Shown: one piece after another, positions 32,281 through 41,097 of the stretch
How positions within the stretch are numbered: position 1 is the stretch's first letter
How the letters are laid out: each line of letters begins with the position of its first letter
Source of the DNA: Zhihengliuella flava
GTDB taxonomy: Bacteria; Actinomycetota; Actinomycetes; Actinomycetales; Micrococcaceae
Reading direction: 5' to 3'
DNA: 64,000 nucleotides
NCBI RefSeq assembly: GCF_015751895.1
Contig: NZ_JADOTZ010000001.1
Span: 248,001 to 312,000, forward strand
Notes under the pieces: model-generated
Seen by the model: only the letters and a program-made list of their open reading frames with translations
What the model was told of the DNA's origin: nothing
Database searches by the model: none
Position numbers and translations under genes: made by a program

Positions 32281-33675
32281 ATGAGTACCATGACGAACAT
32301 GGAATTACGCATCACTGTGATCGGCACTGGATATCTCGGAGCGACCCATGCCGCGTGCATGGCAGAGCTCGGTTTTGAGGTCCTCGGGGTCGACGTGGAC
32401 CCGGCCAAAATCAACTCGCTGGCGGCCGGCATCTTACCGTTCCATGAGCCCGGGTTGCCTGAACTGTTGCGTAAGCATCTCGCGACTGGCCGGCTTCGAT
32501 TCACCACGGATTACGCGGAGGCCGCGGCCTTCGGCGACGTGCATTTCATCGGCGTCGGGACGCCGCAAAGGGCGGGGCAACACTCGGCGGATCTGACCTA
32601 CGTTGACGCAGCTGTCACCTCATTGGCCCAGCATCTCGACCGCGACGCCCTGATTGTGGGCAAATCGACGGTTCCCGTCGGGACAGCTCGTCGGCTGCGC
32701 GGCATGATTGACGACGTTCGCGCCCAGCATGGACGGACGGGCGGTCGCATCGCGCTCGCCTGGAACCCCGAGTTTCTGCGCGAGGGTCGTGCCGTTGAAG
32801 ATACCCTCACACCGGACCGACTGGTCGTCGGCACGGGAACCGCGGCCACTGCGTCCCCAGATGACCAGGTTGCCGACGAGGCACTGTGGGCGCGGGAGAT
32901 TCTCCGGCGCGTTTATGCCACACCACTGGCCACCGGTACGCCACTGATCGAAACCGATTTTGAGACGGCCGAACTCGTGAAGGTGGCTGCCAACGCGTTC
33001 CTCGCCACCAAGATCTCGTTCATCAATGCGTTCAGTGAAATGACCGAACTCGTCGGCGGGGACATCCGAATCCTGGCCGACGCGCTGGGGCATGACGCCC
33101 GTATCGGTCGTCAATTCCTCAATGCCGGCGTGGGATTCGGTGGCGGTTGCCTCCCCAAGGACATCCGCGGCCTCCAAGCCCGCGCCAACGAGGTAGGCGC
33201 CGCCTCCGCCATGCGGTTCTTGACCGAGATCGATGACATTAACCTGCGCCGGCGGGATCGAGTGGTGCACCTGGCCACGCACATGGTGGAGGAGCTCAAA
33301 GGGGCGCGCATTGCGGTCCTTGGTGTGGCGTTCAAACCTGAGTCCGACGACGTGCGCGACTCCCCTGCACTCGACGTCGCCGCCCGTTTGTACAACGCGG
33401 GTGCTGACGTGAGCGTCTACGATCCACAAGGTAACGCGAATGCCGCCCGCCGGTTCCCCCGGTTGCATTACGTTGACAGTTTGGCCGAGGCCACTGCGGG
33501 CGCCGATTTGACCATTTTGGCGACCGAATGGAGCGAGTTCAAGGCACTCCGTCCGTCCGACTTGTCTCCCCGGGTGCGCAAGCACCAGTTGATTGATGCC
33601 CGAAACGTCCTCGATCCCACCGAGTGGGCCGAGGCTGGGTGGCGCTTCGAGGCCCTCGGCCGCAAAGCCCACTAG
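32281..33675 (+). CDS. UDP-glucose 6-dehydrogenase
   Basis: Oxidises UDP-glucose to UDP-glucuronate with two NAD+. The product is about 464 aa, normal for the family. Seen: Rossmann VIGTGYLGATHAACMAELGF near the N terminus, SVxxG-type central region, active-site Cys in GFGGGCLPKDIRG, and C-terminal VAFKPESDDVRDSPAL. The start is unsure: ATG at 32281, 32290 or 32299, or TTG at 32275; none has a clear Shine-Dalgarno. It is the first gene of the glycan locus. With galU at 53-54 kb it would supply UDP-GlcA for a uronic-acid polymer. A related UDP-ManNAc dehydrogenase role is less likely. Confidence 0.88.
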   Translation: MSTMTNMELRITVIGTGYLGATHAACMAELGFEVLGVDVDPAKINSLAAGILPFHEPGLPELLRKHLATGRLRFTTDYAEAAAFGDVHFIGVGTPQRAGQHSADLTYVDAAVTSLAQHLDRDALIVGKSTVPVGTARRLRGMIDDVRAQHGRTGGRIALAWNPEFLREGRAVEDTLTPDRLVVGTGTAATASPDDQVADEALWAREILRRVYATPLATGTPLIETDFETAELVKVAANAFLATKISFINAFSEMTELVGGDIRILADALGHDARIGRQFLNAGVGFGGGCLPKDIRGLQARANEVGAASAMRFLTEIDDINLRRRDRVVHLATHMVEELKGARIAVLGVAFKPESDDVRDSPALDVAARLYNAGADVSVYDPQGNANAARRFPRLHYVDSLAEATAGADLTILATEWSEFKALRPSDLSPRVRKHQLIDARNVLDPTEWAEAGWRFEALGRKAH

Positions 33676-33683
33676 AAGCTGGG

Positions 33684-33734
33684 CCGCGTCCCAAGGCCGC
33701 GCGGGACCTTGTCCGGGGCGGCCTCGGGACGCGG
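33684..33734. terminator. Bidirectional terminator between ugd and the ABC ATPase gene
   Basis: Stem of 9+7 bp with one A-C mismatch (33684-33700 with 33718-33734). The 17-nt loop has its own GGAC/GTCC mini-stem. It lies between convergent genes, 9 bp after the dehydrogenase stop. The loop shares GGACCTTG with the terminator at 38700. Confidence 0.65.
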
Positions 33735-33745
33735 AGTCCCGGGGC

Positions 33746-34654
33746 CTAATCGCGGACAGGATCGATTTTGATGCGCTGGTTCAGCTTCTCTTGGCGGCGT
33801 CGGTAGATATTCGCGTGCTCAGTGGACGACTTGGCGAGGAGGCGCATGTACGTCCGATACTTCGGCAACACGATCTCTGGGTCCGCATCCATGATCAGCT
33901 CGCCCTTGTCGATCCACAGCACACGGGAACACATATCTTTGATGGTGCCGATGCTATGGCTGACCAAGAACACGCATCCAGCTTGCTCTCGAAGCTGATC
34001 GAGGCGCGCCTTAGTTCGGTCCTTGACCGCGGCGTCGCCAGTATTCAAAGCCTCATCAATGACGAGGATCTCGGGCTCAACGGCGGCAGCAATGGCAAAT
34101 CGGAGGCGCGAGGCCATACCGGAAGAATAGGTTCCCATCGGCAGTTCAATTTCATCGCGGAGATCAGCCACCTCCACAATCGAGTCAAACCGTTCACGAA
34201 TTTCCCCAGGCTTCATGCCCATCGCCAAACACCCCAGCCAGATGTTCTGAGAACCCGACAGCGACGGCTGGAGGGCCGCGCTCACCCCCAACATGATGGG
34301 CGTGCTTGTGGCTGAGACCGTCCCCCGGGTGGGACGGAGCTGGCCGCTGATGAGCTTGCTGAGGGTGGACTTTCCCGAGCCGTTTCGGCCCACGATGCCC
34401 ACCGACTCACCGTGTTCGACCACGAGGGAGAGCGGCTTGAGCGCCTTGACCTGCACGGTCGGTTTACTCTTCACGACGCTGTCGAACGCCCTTTTGAGGC
34501 GCGACTGCTTTTGTCGTTCTTCCTGCGACTCCGTCGAGACGTAGAACGTCATGGCCACGTTATTCAAGACCACAGCGGGGTCACCGACATAGCTCGGGCG
34601 CTGCGGCAAGGCCAGATCTGCCTCTTCGGTGGTGGTATCGCCGTTGCTGCTCAC
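33746..34654 (-). CDS. Polysaccharide/teichoic-acid ABC exporter, ATPase subunit (Wzt/TagH-like)
   Basis: Nucleotide-binding subunit of a glycan exporter. From the GTG at 34654 it is 302 aa: Walker A GRNGSGKST at 89-97, the degenerate signature YSSGMASRL typical of Wzt/TagH, and Walker B ILVIDEAL. There is no C-terminal carbohydrate-binding domain, so chain-length recognition of the Wzt-O9a kind is absent; this resembles TagH without its extension. The GTG shares a base with the permease stop (TAGTG), and GGAAGG lies 9 nt upstream. It acts with the permease encoded just before it. Confidence 0.9.
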   Translation of the reverse strand: MSSNGDTTTEEADLALPQRPSYVGDPAVVLNNVAMTFYVSTESQEERQKQSRLKRAFDSVVKSKPTVQVKALKPLSLVVEHGESVGIVGRNGSGKSTLSKLISGQLRPTRGTVSATSTPIMLGVSAALQPSLSGSQNIWLGCLAMGMKPGEIRERFDSIVEVADLRDEIELPMGTYSSGMASRLRFAIAAAVEPEILVIDEALNTGDAAVKDRTKARLDQLREQAGCVFLVSHSIGTIKDMCSRVLWIDKGELIMDADPEIVLPKYRTYMRLLAKSSTEHANIYRRRQEKLNQRIKIDPVRD

Positions 34655-35589
34655 TATGCCGTGCCTTCCATCCCGTACTTTTCTTCTCCCTGCCAGAAGT
34701 AAATGATGCCTACCACTGTCAGGATGACTGCCCAACCGCCGAGGATGGCCCACGAGTCCCATCCGGGCAGCGACTCGTACAGGATCACGTCGCGAGTCAT
34801 TTCCAATACTTGAAAGAGCGGATTGAAGGAAATGATCGTCAACACCGTGGGATTGTCCGTAAACCGCTCAACGGAGTAGAAGACACCTGAGCTGTAGAGC
34901 CAAATCCGCGTCGCAAACGGCAAGAGGTTCCCCACGTCCCGCACGGAGGCGACGGCGCGTGCCAAGACAAGCGATAGGCCCAGATTGAAAAGCACCTGCA
35001 AAGCCAAGATTGGAATCAACAGGAGCCAGCGCCACGTGATGGTCTCGTCGTCGGGAAGGATCACCACCATGACAATCATCGCGATCGCAGCGGGCAGGAA
35101 TGCCATAGATTCGCGCAAGGTCACGGCGATCGGCAGTGAAATGCGGGGGAACCGGAACGACGTGATCAGGGACCGGCCCTGCTGGATCGCTCGGGCGCCA
35201 GCGTTAATCGAGCGGCTGGTAAAGCTGAACATGAACACGCCGATGATGAGAAATCCCAGGAAATTCTCAACACCATCACGGGTTCCGAGCAGCAAGCCAA
35301 AGACCAGGAAGTAGGTCAAGCCGTTGAGGACCGGGGTCAACACCAGCCAGATGTTGCCCAGCGCAGAGCCCTCGTTTCGGGTTTCCACGCGTGCCCTTGA
35401 GTCGTAGAAAATGAAGTGACGGTACTGCCACACCTCGCGGAGGTAGGTCCCCAGTCCCTTGCGCTGGCCGACCCGTTGCAGCCGATTCATGTTGACCGTG
35501 ACGGTGGCCTTGTCCGGCCGATCGACCCGGCCCGGCTGCACCGGCTGACTCTCGGCGTCCGACGCCTGCGCTGTTGTGCGGCTGTCCAC
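34654..35589 (-). CDS. Polysaccharide/teichoic-acid ABC exporter, permease subunit (Wzm/TagG-like)
   Basis: Membrane subunit, about 311 aa, with six hydrophobic segments (TYFLVFGLLLGT, FLGFLIIGVFMFSF, FLPAAIAMIVMVVIL, LLLIPILALQVLF and others) and the ABC2-type motif YRHFIFYDSRAR before TM1. GTG at 35589 has AGGAG 4 nt before it; ATG at 35610 has none. It is co-transcribed with the ATPase gene. Together they would flip a lipid-linked glycan outward across the membrane. Confidence 0.88.
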   Translation of the reverse strand: MDSRTTAQASDAESQPVQPGRVDRPDKATVTVNMNRLQRVGQRKGLGTYLREVWQYRHFIFYDSRARVETRNEGSALGNIWLVLTPVLNGLTYFLVFGLLLGTRDGVENFLGFLIIGVFMFSFTSRSINAGARAIQQGRSLITSFRFPRISLPIAVTLRESMAFLPAAIAMIVMVVILPDDETITWRWLLLIPILALQVLFNLGLSLVLARAVASVRDVGNLLPFATRIWLYSSGVFYSVERFTDNPTVLTIISFNPLFQVLEMTRDVILYESLPGWDSWAILGGWAVILTVVGIIYFWQGEEKYGMEGTA

Positions 35590-35641
35590 AGAACTCCTAC
35601 CTCTTCCCATGACGCGCCGTTGCAGACGCGGCGTGGGTAAC

Positions 35642-35647
35642 AGTCTA
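35642..35647 (-). promoter_or_regulatory. Possible -10 box for the exporter operon
   Basis: TAGACT on the minus strand, about 55 bp upstream of the permease start. No -35 was recognised, so this is weak. Confidence 0.2.
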
Positions 35648-35740
35648 CTAATGGCCAGCCTCTGCTCGCGCAGACACTCCTGCTCCGGCCCTGTCGAGCG
35701 CGTGACGGCCCGTCCCGTAAACTGGGATGGCTAGGACCAA

Positions 35741-35754
35741 CACCTGGTCAGGTG
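35741..35754. promoter_or_regulatory. Short inverted repeat before the coiled-coil gene
   Basis: CACCTG-GT-CAGGTG, a perfect 6-bp inverted repeat in the divergent region between the exporter operon and the coiled-coil/glycosyltransferase operon. It lies about 18 bp after a TAAACT -10-like hexamer (35718-35723), a position suited to an operator. Confidence 0.3.
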
Positions 35755-35809
35755 CCCGGGCAACCGCCGGACTGTGCCGCCCCAACGAAGAGGAAACCGC
35801 CACGGACTC

Positions 35810-36088
35810 ATGAACGCTTCCAGCACCCCGAGCGACGTCGAGACGGCCCTGAACGAACTGCGCGCCGAGCTTCGCGAGTCCTACCGCAGCGAACGTGCGG
35901 CGCAGGCTCGCGTCGTCGAACTCGAGGAAGAACTTCGTGAACTGCGCGTGCACGGACTCACGCGGTCTCTGGCTCGCGCGTCGGGCCTCATCAAACTGCG
36001 TGACGTTGTCAAAGAATCCGTGGTACTCCGCCGCTCACGCACTCTCGCTTCAACGCTGAAAAAGCGCGCCCAGGAGCGACTGAAGTGA
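35810..36088 (+). CDS. Small coiled-coil protein preceding a glycosyltransferase
   Basis: 92-aa hypothetical protein with heptad-like ALNELRAELRESYRSERAAQARVVELEEELRELRV (about residues 10-45; only parts are quoted by others as coiled coil) and a basic C-terminal half. No family recognised. It overlaps the next gene by GTGA, so translation is coupled. That suggests a partner or scaffold for the glycosyltransferase, like small chain-length coiled-coil proteins; this is inference. Start ATG at 35810 has no close ribosome binding site; a GTG at 35774 is possible. Confidence 0.65.
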   Translation: MNASSTPSDVETALNELRAELRESYRSERAAQARVVELEEELRELRVHGLTRSLARASGLIKLRDVVKESVVLRRSRTLASTLKKRAQERLK

Positions 36089-38694
36089 CGGATCCGAACC
36101 CCAGTGAGCGACCATTTGACTCCTACGAGGCGCTCCGCAGACTTGAGCTGATCGACGCCCGCCTACCTCAGCTCGATGCCGCAGCGGCAGGCCTTCAAGA
36201 ACTGGCCTCTTCACCGGAAGCGCGCGCGCTGCGCGGCGTGTCGGAACGGGGTGCGCTCGAGGCCGCTGAGCGGGCGATAGCGGGCCTGCCCCCTCGTGAG
36301 TTGGGTCGCGCCCACGCCCCCTTAACGACGCGAATCGCCATCATCGCCGACCCTTTCCTCGTCACGAGCTTTGAGGCACTGGCGGACTTCTTACCCGTAA
36401 CGCCCGAGAATTATGCCGAGACGGCGACACAGGCAGATGTTCTTCTCGTCGCGTCGACGTGGCGCGGCCACGACGGCGCCTGTTGGCGAGGCGTGGGCAC
36501 CCCCGGATCCCGTGCCCGTCGTCACCTGCTCGACGTCGTCATCCCCGCCTTCCGCCGGCGAGGCGTGCCGGTGGTCTTTTACTCCAAGGAAGACCCGCCC
36601 AACTATTCCTGGTTCGTTGAGGTCGCCGCCGCAGCCGATGCCGTTGTCACCACGGCGGAGGAAGTCGTTCCCCACTACCGCGCCGACTGTCCGGATGTGC
36701 AGTCTGTCGACGTCGTCCCCTTCGGGGTCAACCCCTTGCACCATTCGCCGATTGGATCCCGCCTCCGTCCCGTCAGCTCCGTGTTCTTCGCAGGTTCGTG
36801 GCATCAGGACAAGTATCCGGAGCGCGCCACCTGGGGCAGGGCCCTGCTGGAGGGCGTCCGTCGTAGCCACCGCGATTTGCTGGTCTTCGACCGCAATTCC
36901 GAACTGCGCAGTCTTTCCTACATGTTCCCGGGCCCCGTCCTGCCCTTCGTACATAATGCAGTTCCACACGCCTTCTTAATGGATCTGCAGCGGGTGAGCG
37001 ATTTTGCACTCAACCTCAATTCGGTCATCGGCAGCAAAACGATGTACGCCAACCGGGCCATCGAGCTTCAAGCCTCCGGCACGGTGGTGATCAGCAACTA
37101 TAACCTGGGGCTGAATTCGCGCTTTCCGCACGTGCATCTGGCCAACTCGGCAGCCGACGTCGCCGGATTCATTGACTCCTTGACGTTTGACCAGCAGCGC
37201 ACCATTCAGGTGCGCGGCATCCGCGATGCCTTCGGCTCAAATCTCTCGCTGTACGGGCTCGACCGGATTCTCTCCACCGTCGGTCTCTCCACACCAGATC
37301 GCACCTTGCGCGCTATCGCCGTTGCTGATCACGCTGACGATCGACTCCGTAGTCAGTTCGCCAAACAATCCATCGGCCCGGTTGAGGTCGTCGCCCCGGA
37401 GCACCTCGAGCGCGCCGCGAACGCCGCACAGGCCAACGTCGTCCTCGACGTGACATCGCACCGGGACTACGGCGTCAACTACGCTCTGGATCACCTCAAC
37501 GCTTATAAGTACGCGTCAACTCAGCAGGCCGGCAAGTTGGACGGCCCGGCGGAAGCAGCCGATGCTCGCGCCCACCAGTACGTGGACGGCACGCCCGCCG
37601 CTGGCTTGGGATCCCGTTGGGTCTCTGCCGACTCGGCCGACACTCACGAGTGCAGCCAGAGTGACTACTACGGAATTGACCACTTCGGTTCGTGGCCACG
37701 CGGCGTGCGTACGGTGACGGTTACCGCGGCGCATCACGCAGAGCGCCCTCTCCTGTCCGTCGTCGTTCCGATCTACAACAATGGTCAGCACCTGAAGTAC
37801 AAGTGCATCCAGTCCTTGCGCCGCAGTTCCCTCTTCGAGCAGATGGAGATCATCCTCGTTGACGACGGGTCGACCGATGGCGCCACCCCGGCGACGGTCA
37901 AAGAACTGGCTGCGCAACTGCCCCGGGCCGTGCACTATCGGTTCCGCGATGGTGGCAGTGGCTCCGCCTCGCGCCCGCGCAACAAAGGCCTGGAACTGGC
38001 CACGGGCGAGTTCGTCACCTACCTCGATCCTGACAATGAGGCGACGGAGGACGGGTTTGCCCACTTAGTGGAACTCCTCCGCGCGCACCCCGAGGCTGAG
38101 ATCGCGGCCGGCAATATGAGCCGCTGGAGCGACTCGTACCGGGTCTCCAACAACGTCGCCTATCTTCGCCAAGCCACCGGCGGCGCCGGCGAGTTCGTCG
38201 CCGTGCCTCAAGCCACACTGGCCAAGCTTAAATTCCGCCCCGTGAGCATTCAGGCTCTGGTGGCCCGCACGGATTGGCTGCGCGACCTCCACTTGGTCCA
38301 ACCCGTGGGGGCGGCCGGCCAGGACAGCTATTTTTTCCAACAGGTGCTGTTCCACACGGAGAAAATGGCGCTCAGTGATCGCGTCATTCACACGTACTAC
38401 GCGGCGGTCGAGGATTCTACGGTCAATACCGTTGGCGCACGCTTTTTCGAGAAGTACTTGCTCTTGGAGATTCCCCGTGTTGCGTGGCTCCATGAGGTCG
38501 GCCTCTTTGACGCCTATGCGGAGACGCGCCTCGAGCAGTACGTGCGCGACTGGTATTTGAACAAGCTCGACGCCGTCAAGCCAGCAGAGCGGAGCGACGC
38601 CGTCGCCACGTTGGCGAAGATTCTGGCCCTCTACGCGGACCATCAATGGCGTGAGCCGCGCATTCGCGCCTTTTTGGCAGAACACGGCGTGTGA
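36085..38694 (+). CDS. Two-domain glycosyltransferase (CgeB-like GT plus GT2)
   Basis: 869-aa protein with two catalytic-type domains. The N-terminal half (to about residue 400) looks like a CgeB/GT-B domain: FAGSWHQDKYPERA, then ANRAIELQASGTVVIS near 321. The C-terminal half from about residue 555 is a GT-A family 2 domain: LSVVVPIYNNG, ILVDDGSTDG, SRPRNKGLELATGEF and the metal site LDPDNE. It is the second gene of a two-gene operon with the coiled-coil protein. It probably adds two sugars in turn or polymerises a disaccharide repeat. No membrane segment or signal peptide is visible, so it acts on the cytoplasmic side. The start is a GTG. Confidence 0.85.
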   Translation: MTDPNPSERPFDSYEALRRLELIDARLPQLDAAAAGLQELASSPEARALRGVSERGALEAAERAIAGLPPRELGRAHAPLTTRIAIIADPFLVTSFEALADFLPVTPENYAETATQADVLLVASTWRGHDGACWRGVGTPGSRARRHLLDVVIPAFRRRGVPVVFYSKEDPPNYSWFVEVAAAADAVVTTAEEVVPHYRADCPDVQSVDVVPFGVNPLHHSPIGSRLRPVSSVFFAGSWHQDKYPERATWGRALLEGVRRSHRDLLVFDRNSELRSLSYMFPGPVLPFVHNAVPHAFLMDLQRVSDFALNLNSVIGSKTMYANRAIELQASGTVVISNYNLGLNSRFPHVHLANSAADVAGFIDSLTFDQQRTIQVRGIRDAFGSNLSLYGLDRILSTVGLSTPDRTLRAIAVADHADDRLRSQFAKQSIGPVEVVAPEHLERAANAAQANVVLDVTSHRDYGVNYALDHLNAYKYASTQQAGKLDGPAEAADARAHQYVDGTPAAGLGSRWVSADSADTHECSQSDYYGIDHFGSWPRGVRTVTVTAAHHAERPLLSVVVPIYNNGQHLKYKCIQSLRRSSLFEQMEIILVDDGSTDGATPATVKELAAQLPRAVHYRFRDGGSGSASRPRNKGLELATGEFVTYLDPDNEATEDGFAHLVELLRAHPEAEIAAGNMSRWSDSYRVSNNVAYLRQATGGAGEFVAVPQATLAKLKFRPVSIQALVARTDWLRDLHLVQPVGAAGQDSYFFQQVLFHTEKMALSDRVIHTYYAAVEDSTVNTVGARFFEKYLLLEIPRVAWLHEVGLFDAYAETRLEQYVRDWYLNKLDAVKPAERSDAVATLAKILALYADHQWREPRIRAFLAEHGV

Positions 38695-38699
38695 TGTGA

Positions 38700-38762
38700 G
38701 GTGGCCGCCGAGCGCGTGCCCCGGACCTTGCGGTTGTCCTGGGCACGCGCTCGGCGGCCACC
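38700..38762. terminator. Bidirectional terminator between convergent glycan genes
   Basis: Perfect 22-bp stem (38700-38721 with 38741-38762) and 19-nt loop between the glycosyltransferase (plus) and pyruvyltransferase (minus) genes. The loop contains GGACCTTG, as in the terminator at 33684. Confidence 0.75.
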
Positions 38763-38780
38763 CTGTGCGGCGCGGCCCCT

Positions 38781-39926
38781 CTATTTTCCGGAGTCGAGAC
38801 GCTGACGTAGCTTCTTCAGGCGCCACCCCAACGCGGTCCCGAGCCTCGCTTGCGCGCTGGAAGCGGTGGAGGCCGCTGTGTGGGCCGTGCGGGTGGCCAA
38901 CCGCTGAGCGTAGCCGGCCGGATCGTTCTCGCGCTGTATTTGATCGACCAAGCGCCGCAGTTCGGCATCCGAACGTCGATGCAGTTCATCGATGAGCAGG
39001 TCCGGCACGCGCAAGCGCGTCAGCGGCAGCTTATCCGCCACGTCTTCGTCCTCAAGATGAGACAGCAGCGGGCTGCGATCCAAGAGGCGGTACAGGTTCT
39101 GGCTCTTCGACGTGGGGGAAAGCACGATGGTCGGCACACCGTAGCTGGCAGCGACCACGGTTCCGTGGAACTTCATCGACGCGAGGGCGTCGAGGCCGCC
39201 GATCGCGGAGGAAATCTCATCGATCGACTCACTGTGGATAATTTCATCGACGTCAAAGGGCAAGGTCCGAGCGACGTCGACGTCGGCTTGGCCAGTTTGT
39301 CCGGTGCCGAGGACGATGGCCACCACGGAATACCCCTCCTTCCGGGCGGCCGCGGCCAGCGTGGCCACATTGCTGTAGTCATCGGCCCCGCTGCGCCGGT
39401 ACCTGACCACCACACCGAGTGTCTTTTGCGGATAGCTGCGCGGTTCGGGCATGTCCATCGAAAACACCAAGTCCGGCGAAACGCGGACTGGGACCCGAGG
39501 CCTCAGGCGAGTGCGGATCCACTCCGCGCTTTCCTCGTCCCGGGCACTAATGGATTTCACGTTGGGGTGCCGGAAGAACTCGCGCATCTTCTTCACCACA
39601 GTCTTGTTTTCATGCGTGATCCAGGTGGGAACCCCGACCCCGGCAATGTAAACCGGCTTGGCGAGCCAGGCGGGATCCCAGTACAGCTGGGAGATCTTTG
39701 ATGGAATCACCAAGTCGCCGCCACCGATGATGAACGCATCATATTTTTCGGCGACCTGTTCAGCCGGCTCATCGAAGTACGGCACGGCTAATTTGGTATT
39801 GATGGGCTCGGCGTCAAACAATCCACCGAGCCGGTCCTTCCAGAGGTTGAGGAACAGCTCATCGCCGTAATTCCCCCACCCGAAGAATCCAATCAGGCCA
39901 ATTTTCTTACGCGTTCTCATGTACAT
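38781..39926 (-). CDS. Polysaccharide pyruvyl transferase
   Basis: Transfers pyruvate from phosphoenolpyruvate as a ketal onto a glycan sugar, as CsaB does for secondary cell-wall polymers. The 381-aa protein has the family N terminus FFGWGNYGDELFLNLW, the glycine motif IIGGGDLV and the conserved ASMKFHGTVVAASYGVPTIVLSP near the C terminus. It is free-standing, unlike the fused copy at 43.3 kb. Start ATG at 39926 or 39920. It overlaps the upstream glycosyltransferase slightly, so the three genes 38.8-43.1 kb form an operon. Confidence 0.88.
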   Translation of the reverse strand: MYMRTRKKIGLIGFFGWGNYGDELFLNLWKDRLGGLFDAEPINTKLAVPYFDEPAEQVAEKYDAFIIGGGDLVIPSKISQLYWDPAWLAKPVYIAGVGVPTWITHENKTVVKKMREFFRHPNVKSISARDEESAEWIRTRLRPRVPVRVSPDLVFSMDMPEPRSYPQKTLGVVVRYRRSGADDYSNVATLAAAARKEGYSVVAIVLGTGQTGQADVDVARTLPFDVDEIIHSESIDEISSAIGGLDALASMKFHGTVVAASYGVPTIVLSPTSKSQNLYRLLDRSPLLSHLEDEDVADKLPLTRLRVPDLLIDELHRRSDAELRRLVDQIQRENDPAGYAQRLATRTAHTAASTASSAQARLGTALGWRLKKLRQRLDSGK

Positions 39927-41097
39927 CCAATCCGGCCGGGACGGCCGCTTCCGTCAGCAGGTACTGGGCAAAATCGGAGCTAATGCGCGACGCATGATGG
40001 CGAACGGCGAAGTCGGCCGCCGCACTGCGGGCCTCCTCGCCGACCAGTCGGTCGGCAGCGATGATCGCCTCCGCGGCGTTCTGGGGCCCGTCGAAGAATT
40101 CCGTGAAGGACTGTTCCAATAGGTGCGGTAGTACCCCGACTCGGCGAGCCAGCAGCGGCCGTTCAAACGTCGGGCCGAGGAGGGCCGCACCACTGTTGAG
40201 CGCGCGTGCATGCGGGGCCACCATGATGTCGGCAGCGCGCAGGAGGAACTGTACGCGGTCCGCAGGAACCTTTCGGTCGTCGAGCAAAACCCGCGGGTGT
40301 GCACGAAGTCGATCAAGGAGACGCTCGGTTTTCTCGCTACCATCGCCGGCACCGGCGACGATGAGTCGGCGCGGGCGACCGGAGGACGCCACCGCGTCAA
40401 AGCCCTCAAGAAAATCCTCGATACCTTTGTAGGCCATGATGGCCCCAAAAATCGTGTACACGACCTCATCCGGGTCGATCTGCAAGGTTTCCCTCGCTTC
40501 AGCACGGGTGATGTAATCCTCGTAAGCACCGAGGTAAGCCGGGTGGGGAATCACAAAGGTCTTGGCGTCCTCTAGGCGGACAAAATCCTGCGTCAACGAT
40601 GCCGTGGACTCGTGCATGACATGGATCCGCCACGCTGAGTCCGCGATGAGCTGCTGAAGACGCAGTTCCGCATCCACGTAGACAGCGTCGTGCGTCACCA
40701 AATTGTGTACCGTCCAGAGCAAGCGTCCACCGGACGCGGTGAAGGCCCGCACCTTGGCCTCAAACTCGTCGACTCGTTGTTCCGCCTCCACGGAGCTACT
40801 TACCCCGCGGAGCACGAAGCTCGGCCAGTGGATGTGGACCACGACGCCGCTGGTCTGGTGGGCAAGTCTCAGCAGCTCATCAAACGCCCAGGGATCGGTG
40901 ATTGGGGCTACGGCGATGCCAGCCTGCCGCAGCTGGCTATAGAGCAATGATTGGAACGGGTTGACTCGGGCCACCGGCGTGTAGCCGACGAGGAGCGGCT
41001 TCGCTCGCCCGGCAGCTTCCTGATGGCGAATAGCCGTCGCTGCCTCTCGAACGGGAGACCCTGCGGCGGTCTGAAAGCCGTGGTACTGCAATTTCAT
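39907..41097 (-). CDS. Glycosyltransferase, GT-B fold (GT4-like)
   Basis: 396-aa protein. LLWTVHNLVTHD lies in the N-terminal Rossmann domain; the C-terminal domain has TIFGAIMAYKGIEDFLEGF, LIVAGAGDGS and the phosphate-binding region PHARALNSGAALLGPTFERP. This is a GT4-like retaining pattern, though the acceptor and donor cannot be told. The ATG at 41097 overlaps the upstream stop (ATGA), so the longer frame is rejected. It is the middle gene of three. Confidence 0.85.
   Translation of the reverse strand: MKLQYHGFQTAAGSPVREAATAIRHQEAAGRAKPLLVGYTPVARVNPFQSLLYSQLRQAGIAVAPITDPWAFDELLRLAHQTSGVVVHIHWPSFVLRGVSSSVEAEQRVDEFEAKVRAFTASGGRLLWTVHNLVTHDAVYVDAELRLQQLIADSAWRIHVMHESTASLTQDFVRLEDAKTFVIPHPAYLGAYEDYITRAEARETLQIDPDEVVYTIFGAIMAYKGIEDFLEGFDAVASSGRPRRLIVAGAGDGSEKTERLLDRLRAHPRVLLDDRKVPADRVQFLLRAADIMVAPHARALNSGAALLGPTFERPLLARRVGVLPHLLEQSFTEFFDGPQNAAEAIIAADRLVGEEARSAAADFAVRHHASRISSDFAQYLLTEAAVPAGLDVHENA

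Noticed and set aside
35718-35723. TAAACT as a full promoter for the coiled-coil/GT operon
   Set aside because: No -35 at 16-18 bp spacing was visible, so only the nearby inverted repeat is listed.
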